Source: JAGVSV01 sp040766135 (lineage in GTDB: Bacteria; Bacillota; Clostridia; Christensenellales; Aristaeellaceae). Taken from it: a stretch of 64,000 nucleotides of DNA. Within the stretch, counting starts at the first letter, position 1, and each line of letters opens with the position of its first letter. The position numbers and the translations under genes were made by a program. Below are positions 44,567-53,532 of this stretch, piece by piece. Below the pieces are notes generated by a model. The model saw only the letters and a list, made by a program, of their open reading frames with translations, searched no databases and was not told the origin of the DNA. The stretch spans positions 326,477 to 390,476 of the forward strand of contig JAXGRA010000001.1 in the NCBI GenBank assembly GCA_040766135.1, in the 5' to 3' direction.

Positions 44567-45240
44567 GTGCCCTCCGGCTTGATGGTATAACCTACGCCGC
44601 GCACGGTGTGGATGAGCTTGACGGCATGCTTTTCGTCGATCTTGGCGCGCAGGTAGCGGATGTATACATCCACCACATTGGTTTCGCCCATGTAGTCATA
44701 TCCCCACACCTTTTCCATCAGCGTGTCGCGGCTGAGCACAATGGACTGGTTTTCCATCAGCATTTGCAGCAGTGAAAACTCCCGCCCGGTCAGCTCCACC
44801 GGGATGTCGTTGACCGTGACGCTGTGGCGCGCTACATCTAGCTGCAGCGGCCCCACCGTCAGCGTGGCGGTTGCCGCGCTTTGCTGCTTGCGCAACGCGC
44901 TGCGGATGCGCGCCAGCAGCTCTTCAATGGAAAAGGGCTTGGTGATGTAATCATCCGCGCCCATATCCAGCCCCGTCACCTTGTCCATCACCGCATCGCG
45001 CGCCGTCAACACGATAACCGGCACCTGCGACGACTTGCGCAGGCGGCGCAGCACCTCCAGGCCGTTTAAGCCGGGCAGCATGATGTCCAGCAGCACCAAG
45101 TCATAGGTGCCCGATTCGGCCATGTCCAGCCCCGTGCGCCCGTCCTCGGCCTTGTCCACGGTGTAGCCTTCGTGTGCCAATTCCAGCTCAATAAAGCGCG
45201 CGATTTTTTGTTCGTCCTCCACCAGCAGGATTTTTGCCAC
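44563..45240 (-). CDS. OmpR-family response regulator
   Basis: A 225-residue regulator. Receiver domain with EDE near residue 8, the phospho-acceptor in LVLLDIMLPGLNG (about D51), and KPFS lysine near 100. The winged-helix domain contains LTGREFSLLQML and RYLRAKIDEK. Start is a GTG with AGGAGG 5 nt upstream, overlapping the DUF4342 stop. It pairs with the kinase downstream. Confidence 0.95.
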   Translation of the reverse strand: MAKILLVEDEQKIARFIELELAHEGYTVDKAEDGRTGLDMAESGTYDLVLLDIMLPGLNGLEVLRRLRKSSQVPVIVLTARDAVMDKVTGLDMGADDYITKPFSIEELLARIRSALRKQQSAATATLTVGPLQLDVARHSVTVNDIPVELTGREFSLLQMLMENQSIVLSRDTLMEKVWGYDYMGETNVVDVYIRYLRAKIDEKHAVKLIHTVRGVGYTIKPEGT

Positions 45241-45249
45241 AATTGCCTC

Positions 45250-45762
45250 CTATACGTTCTGGTCGTTCTTTTTGCCGCTGCGGATGCTGTCGGCGGCATC
45301 GGCTACGCGGTCCATGGCCTGGTTGACCTTGTCGCTGATCCCTTCGCCGCGGAAAGCGTACCGGAAGCCAAAGAACAATGCAATCAGCATTATCGGGATG
45401 GTCATCCATGGCGCAAACAGCACCAGCAATATCACTGCAATCAAAGGCAGCGCCATCACGGTTTTGCCATAGCGCGATACCACCACGTCAATCTTGCTGG
45501 CGCGGTTGATTAGCGATACCAGCACATCGACCAGACGTCGCAAAATCCCGCGTGCCGAATCGTCCGTATATACATGCTGCGGGCGCGGCTCGCGCCGTGT
45601 GGTAAACGCAGGGTTTTCCTCGCTCTGGATGCGGCCTTCGTTTTCTAGCAGCACCATAGCATCCAGCAGATCCCAGTTGCTGGCTTCCAATGCGCGCTTG
45701 GCATCCTCATAGGACACGTTGGCGCGTTCACGCAATTTTTCTACTAATTCAAAATGATCCAT
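45250..45762 (-). CDS. DUF4342 domain protein (UBA-like N-terminus)
   Basis: A 170-residue protein. The N-terminus (MDHFELVEKLRERANVSYEDAKRALEASNWDLLDAMVLLE) matches the DUF4342/UBA-like helical fold, and a C-terminal membrane helix (TVMALPLIAVILLVLFA) with a following second helix anchors it. It is the first gene of the operon with the two-component system, with GGGGAGG before the ATG, which suggests a role in envelope sensing; that is inference. Confidence 0.85.
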   Translation of the reverse strand: MDHFELVEKLRERANVSYEDAKRALEASNWDLLDAMVLLENEGRIQSEENPAFTTRREPRPQHVYTDDSARGILRRLVDVLVSLINRASKIDVVVSRYGKTVMALPLIAVILLVLFAPWMTIPIMLIALFFGFRYAFRGEGISDKVNQAMDRVADAADSIRSGKKNDQNV

Positions 45763-45849
45763 TTCATCGCCTCCCCAAGCCTATTTGGCACATTCATAGT
45801 ATACGGGGGGTGCATTAGTCAGTGCTGCAAACTACATTAGAAACAGATG

Positions 45850-45880
45850 AAAAACAGGCGGCGGCCAGGCAGGCCGCCGC
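45850..45880 (-). terminator. Rho-independent terminator of the MucBP-like repeat gene
   Basis: A 9-bp perfect stem GCGGCGGCC/GGCCGCCGC with a 5-nt loop is followed on the minus strand by CTGTTTTT, about 20 nt after the stop codon at 45899. Confidence 0.8.
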
Positions 45881-45898
45881 GCTGCGTGCAATAAAGAA

Positions 45899-48619
45899 TT
45901 ACAGCTTTCTGCGCACCACGAAGCCGCGCGCGGGCTGATCCCCGTTGAAGTTGCTGATTTCCACGTATGCCCAATTTTCGCCAAACCAGGCCAGCAGGTG
46001 CATGGACACGCCGCCCTCGCCGTAGTAGGCCAGGCGGTTGGCGTCCGGGTTGGTGCCGATGATGGGGTCATCCGTGAAGTATACGCTGCCCGTGGTGGTC
46101 ACCGGAGCATAGCCCAGCTGGAGCTGGCGGATGCTTACATCCGCAGGCAGGGCGGACTGCTGCACATAGCCAATGCGGTACTGGCCGTTTGATAAGCCGT
46201 AGCCAATCATGGCCCATTCGCCCACGTTGCCGTAGTAGCGGCACCTGCCGCCGCCCACCGCTGCGTTGCCGCCAGCGCGGAAGTAGTGTGTGCCGGGGCC
46301 GGTGTATACCGGGTGCATGCCCTCAACAGGCGTAAACGACTGATGTTCGGGGATGGACTTGATCTGCTCCAGCGGCGTGGGGGCACGGTAGGTAAACGTG
46401 ACCTGTTCCGGGGTGGCTGTCCCTTCCGGAGAAATAACCACGTTGACGCTGCGGTCGCTGACCAGAATATACCCCTGCGGCACCTTGCTGGCATCGGCGG
46501 TGACGGTGTTATTGCCCGTCATGGCCAGCGCCGAATCGATGTTCAGCTGCGTGCCCTGATCATCCACATAGATAATGGGCACGTTGACCTGCACCGGGGG
46601 CAGCGGCGCCTTGTAGATAAATTCCACAGAGGCCGGGGTGGCGGTTTCATCCTCGTTTACCGTTACCTCTACCGAGCGTGCCGAGGTGAGCAGGTAGCCC
46701 TGCGGCACCTTGCTGTCATTGGCGGTTACGGTGTTTTTGCCCAAGCGGGCGGTAAAACTATCCTTGCCCAGTTCTGCGCCCTGCTCATCACGGTACAGGA
46801 TGCCGACCTGCACGCTGATGGGGGCCTGATAGGTGAAGGTAACGGAGGAGGGAGTAGCCGTGCCGTCGGATGCCACGGTGACGGCAATGCTGCGCTCGCC
46901 CTTTAATACATAGCCGGCAGGCACCTTGCTGTCATCGGCGGTGATTGTGTTGGCGCCTTCCTTCAGGGTGCGGGTGTCGCTGGACAGCGCTCCGCCCTTG
47001 GTATCCTGATAGGCGATGGAAATGCTGGCCGTGGCGGGTGCCTTGTAGGTGAACACCACGCTGTCCGGCGTGGCCTTGCCATCGGCTGCGACCGTGACCG
47101 CCACATCGCGCGCGCCGGTTAGGACATAGCCCTGCGGCGCGCGGCTGTCGTCAGCGGAGATGTTATGTGTGCCTTCCTTGAGCGTGCGGTTTTCAGTAAA
47201 CAGCGTTTCACCCTTGGTATCCTGATAGGTAATGGGGATGGTGGCGGTAACCGGCGCCTTGTAGGTGAAGGTCACCGAGGCCGGGGTGACGCTGCCGTCC
47301 TTGGCCACTGTAATGCTGGCCGTATCGCTGCCCACCAGGGTGTAGCCTGCGGGCACCACCCCGCTGTTGGCCTTCACGGTGTGCGTGCCTTCGGTGTAGG
47401 TGGAAACCTCGCGGGTGATCTCGGTGCCGCCCTCGTCCTTGTAGTATATCGTGATGGTGGCGGTGACCACGGCGGGCGGCGCGGTGTATTCAAACGTGAC
47501 GCTGGCAGGCGTGGCCACGCCCCTCGTGCTGACGCTGACGCTTACCGTGCGCGCACTCTTGAGCGTGTAGCCCTTGGGCACAAGGCTGTCATTGGCGCTG
47601 ATGGTGTTGGTGCCAACGTTTAAGGTGACCGATGTGGTATGCAGCGTTTCGCCGTTGGTATCCTTGTAGGTGATGGGGATCACAACCTGCTGCGGTGCCG
47701 GTGCGCGGTAGGTAAACGCAGCGCTGGAGGGCGTGGGCACGCCACCCTGCGACACGTTGATGGTCACGCTGCCCGGGCTGACCAGCGTATAGCCGCTGGG
47801 GACATTGTTGTTTTGTGCATAGATAACCGTGGCGCGCCCATAGAAGCAGCTGACATAGGCCGTACCCAGCAGGGTGCCGTCCTGTGCCTGATAATACACC
47901 GGAATATTGATGCTTTGCGGCGGCTGGGTGTTGGCCGGCGCGCGATAGGTAAACATCACCATGGCTGGGGTGGCTACGCCGTTGCTGGCCACGCTGACCG
48001 TCACGCTGGATGCACCGGTCAGCACATAATCTGCCGGTACGCGCGCGTTGTTGGCGTGGATGGTGGTGCGTCCGGGCTGCAGCAGCACGCTGTCGCTGAA
48101 CAGCAGCTTGCCGTTGGTATCCTGGTAGCGGACGGGCACCTGGATGGTCAGCAGGGTGGGCGCAGGCTCCTTGGTCGGCGTGGGCGTGCGCGGCACCTCT
48201 GCCGGTGCGACCACGACATTGGGGTCGGTGTACAGCTTGGCCAGCGTCTTGGGCCCGGCGATACCGTCGGTTTTCAGGTTGTTATAATACTGAAACCGCT
48301 CCACCGCGCGGCGTGTTTGCTGGCCAAAGATGCCGTCCGCCTTGCCCGTCAGGTAGCCCAGCTCCTTCAGGCGCAACTGCATGACGCGCACGTTGTCCCC
48401 CCGGTCGCCCACATACAGCGTGGTATAGGATGTGGAGGCCGACGGCGTTTGTGTTGCGGGCGCCTGCGTAGCAGGGGGCAGGGTAATGACCGGTGCCACG
48501 GTGGCCGTGGGCACAGGTGTGCTTGCGCCCGGCGGCACAGGCGTGAACGCCGGGGACATCTGGACGGAGGACGTGACCAGCACGGCCATATACACTAAAA
48601 ACGTCTTTAATAAATCCAT
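45899..48619 (-). CDS. Large secreted protein: peptidoglycan-binding domain plus eight MucBP-like repeats
   Basis: A 906-residue exported protein. Weak signal or anchor at the N-terminus (LLKTFLVYMAVLVTSSV), Thr/Pro-rich spacer at about 25-65, a PG_binding_1 domain near 66-130 (GDRGDNVRVMQLRLKELGYL), then eight consecutive units of about 72 residues with the pattern YxDxxG ... VPxGYxL ... FTYxAP, roughly 150-735. The C-terminal 160 residues include an SH3-like region. MucBP-type repeats often serve as adhesive or spacer modules. No sortase signal is present, so attachment would be through the peptidoglycan-binding domain. It stands alone with a terminator. Confidence 0.85.
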   Translation of the reverse strand: MDLLKTFLVYMAVLVTSSVQMSPAFTPVPPGASTPVPTATVAPVITLPPATQAPATQTPSASTSYTTLYVGDRGDNVRVMQLRLKELGYLTGKADGIFGQQTRRAVERFQYYNNLKTDGIAGPKTLAKLYTDPNVVVAPAEVPRTPTPTKEPAPTLLTIQVPVRYQDTNGKLLFSDSVLLQPGRTTIHANNARVPADYVLTGASSVTVSVASNGVATPAMVMFTYRAPANTQPPQSINIPVYYQAQDGTLLGTAYVSCFYGRATVIYAQNNNVPSGYTLVSPGSVTINVSQGGVPTPSSAAFTYRAPAPQQVVIPITYKDTNGETLHTTSVTLNVGTNTISANDSLVPKGYTLKSARTVSVSVSTRGVATPASVTFEYTAPPAVVTATITIYYKDEGGTEITREVSTYTEGTHTVKANSGVVPAGYTLVGSDTASITVAKDGSVTPASVTFTYKAPVTATIPITYQDTKGETLFTENRTLKEGTHNISADDSRAPQGYVLTGARDVAVTVAADGKATPDSVVFTYKAPATASISIAYQDTKGGALSSDTRTLKEGANTITADDSKVPAGYVLKGERSIAVTVASDGTATPSSVTFTYQAPISVQVGILYRDEQGAELGKDSFTARLGKNTVTANDSKVPQGYLLTSARSVEVTVNEDETATPASVEFIYKAPLPPVQVNVPIIYVDDQGTQLNIDSALAMTGNNTVTADASKVPQGYILVSDRSVNVVISPEGTATPEQVTFTYRAPTPLEQIKSIPEHQSFTPVEGMHPVYTGPGTHYFRAGGNAAVGGGRCRYYGNVGEWAMIGYGLSNGQYRIGYVQQSALPADVSIRQLQLGYAPVTTTGSVYFTDDPIIGTNPDANRLAYYGEGGVSMHLLAWFGENWAYVEISNFNGDQPARGFVVRRKL

Positions 48620-48695
48620 CGTATACTCTCCTTAACGTTGCGGGGTAGTTGCCAACCATATAACGCACAAGGCACCCCAGTTCATGCACTGGCGC

Positions 48696-49703
48696 TCAGA
48701 TATCGATATATTTGCGGAATTCGGGCAGGATGCCGATGCCTTCCGGGTAGTGCGCGGCAAACTGCGGCACCGCATGGCTGGGGAAGGAGTTGCCCTCGAT
48801 AAACCGGGGGCCCTGCGGCGTCAGCGCCACATCCCAGGCCACATAGCGCATCTGCGGCACCACCTGCATGGCCTCCAAGCACATGCGCTTGGCTTCTTCA
48901 AAATACGGCAGCTGAAAGCCCACAATGGGCGTGCCGGTGATGGGATGTACCTCAAACACATTGCCCTGCTTATCGGCAGCCACGGTTTTTAATATGCCGG
49001 TATCCAGATCCACCCGTGCGGCCATGCCGCCGCAGTCCACATTGTCCATCACCTTGCCGTTGCCGATGCGCAAAAAGGCGTAGACAATGCCCTGCGCCTT
49101 GTCGCCTAACAGCGTAGCAAAGCGCACGGTGTTCACCGAGGTGGGGCACAAGGCAGACATGGTCTCATGCTGGACAACGGCTTCTTCCAGTATGCTGGGG
49201 GCCTGTACCACCAACTCCTGATGGAAGGTACGGATATCTGCCCATTCTGCCTGGGTGGCCTTGCGCACACCCACGCCGCTGCTGCCCTCTAAGGGCTTGA
49301 TAAACACCGTTGTGTGTCCCTGGAGAAATGCGGACAGCGCCTCCACCGTCAGGTCCTTGTCGGCCAGCAGCCAGGCGCGCCCCACCCACTGCGCAAACAG
49401 CGTGTTAAACTGGCTTTTGTCATCAAAAAAGTGCCAGTACGCCTTGTCGTTCATATCGCGCACGATGCGGTTGTTGATGCCCCGGGTAATGGTGCTGCGG
49501 CGTTGTGCGGCGTTCAGGTCATACATGCGGGCGATTTTATAGTCCATATATCCTGCGTTGTACCGAAGCCCGCAGCGCAGCATGTCCCACAGGATATAGG
49601 CGCGCGGCTTGCCGGAGCGCTGGGTCACCACGTCCACCGCATCCCAGAACTTGCCGTAATCCATGCGGCGCAGGCGTTTGATGAAAAAAGCAAGATCCGG
49701 CAT
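48696..49703 (-). CDS. Sugar-transfer-associated ATP-grasp family protein
   Basis: A 335-residue protein of the ATPgrasp_ST-type family, usually found in capsule or surface-polymer loci. Expected features are VFIKPLEGSSGVGVRK for nucleotide binding, LVVQAPSILEEAVVQHE, and a C-terminal metal-binding GPRFIEGNSFPSHAVPQF with Glu and Asn. It follows ychF by 2 nt. The acceptor is unknown; ATP-grasp enzymes form acyl-phosphate-linked amides or esters. Confidence 0.75.
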   Translation of the reverse strand: MPDLAFFIKRLRRMDYGKFWDAVDVVTQRSGKPRAYILWDMLRCGLRYNAGYMDYKIARMYDLNAAQRRSTITRGINNRIVRDMNDKAYWHFFDDKSQFNTLFAQWVGRAWLLADKDLTVEALSAFLQGHTTVFIKPLEGSSGVGVRKATQAEWADIRTFHQELVVQAPSILEEAVVQHETMSALCPTSVNTVRFATLLGDKAQGIVYAFLRIGNGKVMDNVDCGGMAARVDLDTGILKTVAADKQGNVFEVHPITGTPIVGFQLPYFEEAKRMCLEAMQVVPQMRYVAWDVALTPQGPRFIEGNSFPSHAVPQFAAHYPEGIGILPEFRKYIDI

Positions 49704-49705
49704 GG

Positions 49706-50803
49706 CTATACGTTGAAACGGAACAGCGTGACATCGCCGTCCTGCATGATGTACTCTTTGCCCTCGCTGCGGATCAGGCCCTTTTCGCGGCAGGCGGCCA
49801 TGCTGCCCAGGGACATGAGCGTATCAAACGGCACAACCTCAGCGCGTATGAAGCCGCGCTCAAAGTCCGTGTGGATTTTGCCGGCGGCCTGCGGCGCCTT
49901 GGTGCCCCGGGTAATCGTCCAGGCGCGGCACTCATCCTCGCCGACAGTTAGAAAACTGATCAGGCCCAGCAGCCGGTAACAGGTTTTGACCAGCCTGTCC
50001 AGCCCGCTTGCGCCGATGCCCAGCTCCTTTAAAAACTCTGTTTTTTCAGCACGGTCTAAGCTGGCGATTTCCTGCTCAATCTGCGCGCTGATGACCAGTG
50101 TTTCGGCCTGCTCGCGCTGCGCGGCTTCGCGCACCAGCGTGACCTGCGGCAGTTCGCTCTCATCCCGGCCTAAGTCATCTTCGCCAATGTTGGCGGCATA
50201 GATAACAGGCTTGGTGGTTAGCAAAAACCAGCCCTTGATGGCCTCACGCTCCTCCGGCGTGGCCGCAAAGGTGCGCGCGGGGTTGCCCTGCTCCAGATGC
50301 GCGAACATGCGCTGAGCCAGGGCGGCTTCCTCGGCGTATTTGCGTTCGCCGGTTTTGATCATTTTTGCAGCCTTTTCGCCCCGGCGCTGCACAGTGTCCA
50401 TATCGGCAAAAATCAATTCCAGGTTGATGGTTTCCATGTCGCGCAGGGGGTCTACGCTGCCATCCACGTGCACAACGTTGCTGTCCTCAAAGCAGCGCAC
50501 CACGTGCACAATGGCGTCCACCTCACGGATATGGGACAAAAATTTGTTGCCCAACCCCTCGCCCCGGCTGGCGCCCTTAACCAGACCTGCAATGTCCAAA
50601 AATTCTATCGTAGCATGCGTAGCTTTTTTAGGGTGGTACATTTCAGCTAACTTATCCACCCGCTCATCAGGCACCGCCACGATGCCGGTGTTGGGTTCAA
50701 TGGTGCAAAAAGGATAGTTGGCCGCCTGCGCTCCGGCATTGGTAATGGCATTAAACAATGTGCTCTTGCCGACGTTTGGCAGCCCTACAACCCCTAATTT
50801 CAT
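49706..50803 (-). CDS. ychF: Ribosome-associated GTPase/ATPase YchF
   Basis: Obg-family P-loop protein of 365 residues, conserved across bacteria; in E. coli OLA1/YchF binds ATP better than GTP. MKLGVVGLPNVGKSTLFNAI contains the P-loop, DIAGLVKGAS is the G3 region, and the C-terminal TGS-type domain ends with DFERGFIRAEVV and EYIMQDGDV. The ATG at 50803 follows AAGGAGAT; longer upstream reading lacks support. Divergent from the tRNA promoter. Confidence 0.97.
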   Translation of the reverse strand: MKLGVVGLPNVGKSTLFNAITNAGAQAANYPFCTIEPNTGIVAVPDERVDKLAEMYHPKKATHATIEFLDIAGLVKGASRGEGLGNKFLSHIREVDAIVHVVRCFEDSNVVHVDGSVDPLRDMETINLELIFADMDTVQRRGEKAAKMIKTGERKYAEEAALAQRMFAHLEQGNPARTFAATPEEREAIKGWFLLTTKPVIYAANIGEDDLGRDESELPQVTLVREAAQREQAETLVISAQIEQEIASLDRAEKTEFLKELGIGASGLDRLVKTCYRLLGLISFLTVGEDECRAWTITRGTKAPQAAGKIHTDFERGFIRAEVVPFDTLMSLGSMAACREKGLIRSEGKEYIMQDGDVTLFRFNV

Positions 50804-50879
50804 GCAGTAAATCTCCTTGCGTGTGTTCGAATGCATTATACGCCCTTCGGCACGGGTGTTCAACTTGCGCAAAAAAGAC

Positions 50880-50909
50880 TTGACGCATCAAAAACCTGCG
50901 TGCTATGAT
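50880..50909 (+). promoter_or_regulatory. Promoter upstream of the tRNA
   Basis: TTGACG (50880-50885) and TATGAT (50904-50909) with an 18-nt spacer. Transcription should start near 50916, just before the tRNA remnant. Confidence 0.65.
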
Positions 50910-50928
50910 AACAAAGCGCTTGATGCAT

Positions 50929-50950
50929 GGTCGCATGGCTCAGTTGGTAG
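50929..50950 (+). repeat. Truncated 5' tRNA-Val copy
   Basis: The 22 nt at 50929-50950 are identical to the first 22 nt of the tRNA at 50993 (positions 50993-51014). The remainder does not continue as a tRNA; TACCTACCGGTA follows. It looks like a duplication remnant that lies between the promoter and the intact tRNA. Confidence 0.7.
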
Positions 50951-50992
50951 TACCTACCGGTACAAACTATCGAAGCCAAAATGAACAAGTAA

Positions 50993-51068
50993 GGTCGCAT
51001 GGCTCAGTTGGTAGAGCACATCGTTCACATCGATGGGGTCACAGGTTCGAGTCCTGTTGCGACCACCA
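50993..51068 (+). tRNA. tRNA-Val (anticodon CAC)
   Basis: A complete cloverleaf of 76 nt with encoded CCA. Acceptor GGTCGCA/TGCGACC, D-stem GCTC/GAGC, anticodon stem CATCG/CGATG with loop TTCACAT (anticodon CAC, reads GUG), T-stem ACAGG/CCTGT with TTCGAGT loop. It is followed by a terminator at 51077. Confidence 0.95.
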
Positions 51069-51076
51069 CACCGCAA

Positions 51077-51116
51077 GGGTCGTAGCAATGTTTCTTGTCT
51101 GCTACAGCCCCTTTTT
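51077..51116 (+). terminator. Rho-independent terminator after the tRNA
   Basis: GGGTCGTAGCA and TGCTACAGCCC form a stem with a two-base internal mismatch, followed by CTTTTT. It separates the tRNA from trpB. Confidence 0.6.
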
Positions 51117-51140
51117 ATATCAAAGGAGGTTACAGTCAAC

Positions 51141-52361
51141 GTGAAATTCAACAATGTCGACTTTGACACCTATTTCAAAAACCATCCAACCGCGGACGGA
51201 TTCTTTGGCAAATACGGCGGTTCCTACATTCCGCCGGAGTTGCAGGCGGCCATGGACGAAATTACCGTAGCGTACAATACCATCTGCAAGTCCAGGAAGT
51301 TCATCGCGGAGCTGCGCCGTATCCGTCAGGAGTTTCAGGGCAGGCCAACGCCCATTTCACATCTGCAGCGCCTGTCTGACAGCATTGGCACCGGCGTTCA
51401 GCTGTATGCCAAACGTGAGGATTTGAACCACACCGGCGCGCACAAGCTGAACCATTGCATGGGCGAAGTTCTCCTGGCCCAGTATATGGGGAAGAAGAAA
51501 GTCATTGCGGAAACAGGCGCAGGGCAGCATGGCGTTGCCCTGGCTACCGCCGCTGCCTATTTTGGCCTGGAATGCGATATCTATATGGGCGCTGTGGATA
51601 TCAAAAAACAGGCGCCCAATGTAGCAAGGATGAAAATCCTCGGCGCGCGAGTTATTGAAGTGACCAAGGGCCTGGCAACGCTCAAGGAGGCGGTGGATGC
51701 CGCGTTTGAAGCGTATGCCAATGAATATAAGGATGCGATCTATTGCATCGGCTCTGTCATGGGCCCGCATCCGTTCCCGCTGATGGTGCGTGACTTCCAA
51801 GCCGTGGTGGGCATTGAAGCGCGGGAACAGTACCTGAACATGACCGGGGAATTGCCCGACGCAGTCGTGGCCTGCGTGGGCGGCGGCAGCAATGCGATGG
51901 GGCTCTTTTCCGGTTTCCTGAATGACCCTGTTGATATCTTCGGCGTTGAACCGCTGGGCAAAGGGCCTGCGCTGGGCGACCATGCCGCAAGCCTGACGTA
52001 TGGCGAGGAAGGCATCATGCATGGCTTCAACAGCATCATGCTCAAGGATGAAAATGGCGAGCCTGCGCCGGTTTATTCGGTAGCCAGCGGCCTGGACTAT
52101 CCGTCCAGCGGGCCGGAGCATGCTTACCTGCGCGATGTGGGCAGGATCAAATATGATGTTGTTCCGGATAAAGAGGCGATCGATGCTTTCTTTACGCTCT
52201 CCCGGATGGAAGGAATCATTTCGGCGATTGAGAGCGCCCACGCAGTTGCCTATGGCATCAGATTGGCTAACCAGATGGGCCATGGGTCGGTGCTGATCAA
52301 CCTATCGGGCCGGGGCGACAAGGACATGGACTATATCATTGAGCATTACGGCATCCGCTGA
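51141..52361 (+). CDS. trpB: Tryptophan synthase beta chain, not linked to trpA
   Basis: PLP enzyme condensing indole with serine, 406 residues. Motifs are [14 protein letters not shown] (PLP lysine), [36 protein letters not shown] (phosphate-binding) and NLSGRGDKD. The GTG at 51141 has AAAGGAGG 11 nt upstream. No trpA or other trp gene adjoins it, so it may be an indole-salvage or regulated stand-alone copy. A strong terminator follows. Confidence 0.93.
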   Translation: MKFNNVDFDTYFKNHPTADGFFGKYGGSYIPPELQAAMDEITVAYNTICKSRKFIAELRRIRQEFQGRPTPISHLQRLSDSIGTGVQLYAKREDLNHTGAHKLNHCMGEVLLAQYMGKKKVIAETGAGQHGVALATAAAYFGLECDIYMGAVDIKKQAPNVARMKILGARVIEVTKGLATLKEAVDAAFEAYANEYKDAIYCIGSVMGPHPFPLMVRDFQAVVGIEAREQYLNMTGELPDAVVACVGGGSNAMGLFSGFLNDPVDIFGVEPLGKGPALGDHAASLTYGEEGIMHGFNSIMLKDENGEPAPVYSVASGLDYPSSGPEHAYLRDVGRIKYDVVPDKEAIDAFFTLSRMEGIISAIESAHAVAYGIRLANQMGHGSVLINLSGRGDKDMDYIIEHYGIR

Positions 52362-52394
52362 TGAAGCCTGCTTGAATTGTAAGGGCTGTGCTGC

Positions 52395-52431
52395 AACCTC
52401 CTTGCCGTTTTACGGGACAGGGAGGTTTTGT
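52395..52431 (+). terminator. Rho-independent terminator after trpB
   Basis: AACCTCC/GGAGGTT forms the outer stem and CCGT/ACGG an inner stem, followed by TTTGTTG. Confidence 0.7.
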
Positions 52432-52507
52432 TGTAGATGGCCGTGCAAGATTATAGTAAACTATACATAATTTGAGAGATTTGTTTGCTGCAAAGGATAA
52501 TGCCGCC

Positions 52508-53419
52508 ATGCTGTTTAACCGGACAATAACCAATTGGGATGATTGGGCGAGGGTGTATCAATCCATTCCCGCGTTTGAAAACATCGTGCAGGAAATCCTT
52601 GTGCGTGAACAGCTGCCCATATGCAAAATAGAACATCTCACGCCTGGCACAAATGCGGTGTTTAAGGTGGGGGATATTGTTGTGAAAATATACGCTCCTG
52701 CTGAATCGGGGATGGATCAGACCGTAGACCGCCATACAGAAATATTTGTTACCCGTTTTGTGAGTGCGCTGGGCGTGCCAGTGCCCACGATTCTCGCCGA
52801 AGGAGTCATCTATGACAAATATGCCTTTGCCTATATTGTGATGCCTTATATTGCAGGCAACGAACTGGATGTAGCTCTTCAAAAGGCGGATACTCCAACG
52901 CAGTACAAGCTTGGCCGACAATTAAGGAACGTAACGGGCAAACTGCATGTTCCCTGCGAGCCATTTAACGACATTGACGTTATTCACACGCCCAACCGAA
53001 GCGACCGGTGGAAAAGCTATCCGCATCTTTTTAACGTGCAGCGCCGTGAGTACATAGACCGCCACAATTATGGAGACTATGTGTTGGTGCATGGCGACCT
53101 GTGCGGCGGGAATGTACTGGTGACCGATACCTTGATGCCTATCGATTATGCAGATGCAGTTTCGGCCCCAATGTGCTATGAGCATTCGCTGGTGTTTTTT
53201 GAATATCAGGCGTACCCGCACTTCCTAAAGGGCTACTTTGCAGAGGCGGAACCGCTGGAACTTGCGCAGGATGTTTTTAACGGAATCTTGATTCATGACT
53301 TTGGCGGCGATATTGTCCGCCACGCCTTTGGCAGCATTCATAATTTCAAAAACCTGGATGTGTTGCGGAGGGAAATAGGTTTACGTGCTGAACGTTTGCT
53401 GATGCCTTTGTGGGAATAG
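52508..53419 (+). CDS. Aminoglycoside phosphotransferase-like kinase
   Basis: APH/choline-kinase fold protein of about 303 residues. Catalytic HGDLCGGNVL and the metal-binding IDYADA (DFG-like) are present, with an N-terminal lysine in VVKIYAP. Members phosphorylate antibiotics, sugars or small amino alcohols; substrate is unknown. The ATG at 52508 has AAAGG upstream; a TTG earlier in frame is possible. It lies between trpB and the sugar-acid operon. Confidence 0.82.
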   Translation: MLFNRTITNWDDWARVYQSIPAFENIVQEILVREQLPICKIEHLTPGTNAVFKVGDIVVKIYAPAESGMDQTVDRHTEIFVTRFVSALGVPVPTILAEGVIYDKYAFAYIVMPYIAGNELDVALQKADTPTQYKLGRQLRNVTGKLHVPCEPFNDIDVIHTPNRSDRWKSYPHLFNVQRREYIDRHNYGDYVLVHGDLCGGNVLVTDTLMPIDYADAVSAPMCYEHSLVFFEYQAYPHFLKGYFAEAEPLELAQDVFNGILIHDFGGDIVRHAFGSIHNFKNLDVLRREIGLRAERLLMPLWE

Positions 53420-53464
53420 AGGAGTGTTGCGGAGTATATGGCAGGAGACCATTCGTCCTTGAAA

Positions 53465-53493
53465 TTGCAATCCGGCACTTGTGACGTTATAAT
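53465..53493 (+). promoter_or_regulatory. Promoter of the sugar-acid operon
   Basis: TTGCAA at 53465-53470 and TATAAT at 53488-53493 have a 17-nt spacer, about 40 nt before the dehydrogenase ATG. Confidence 0.65.
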
Positions 53494-53532
53494 CATATCT
53501 ATAAACATCATAAGAAATAAGGTGGTAGTTCC

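Noticed and set aside
47639..48598. 319-codon plus frame opposite the MucBP-like protein
   Set aside because: Antisense shadow of the repeats with no start signal.
50929..50992. A second tRNA gene upstream of tRNA-Val
   Set aside because: Only the first 22 nt match; no anticodon or T arm can be formed.
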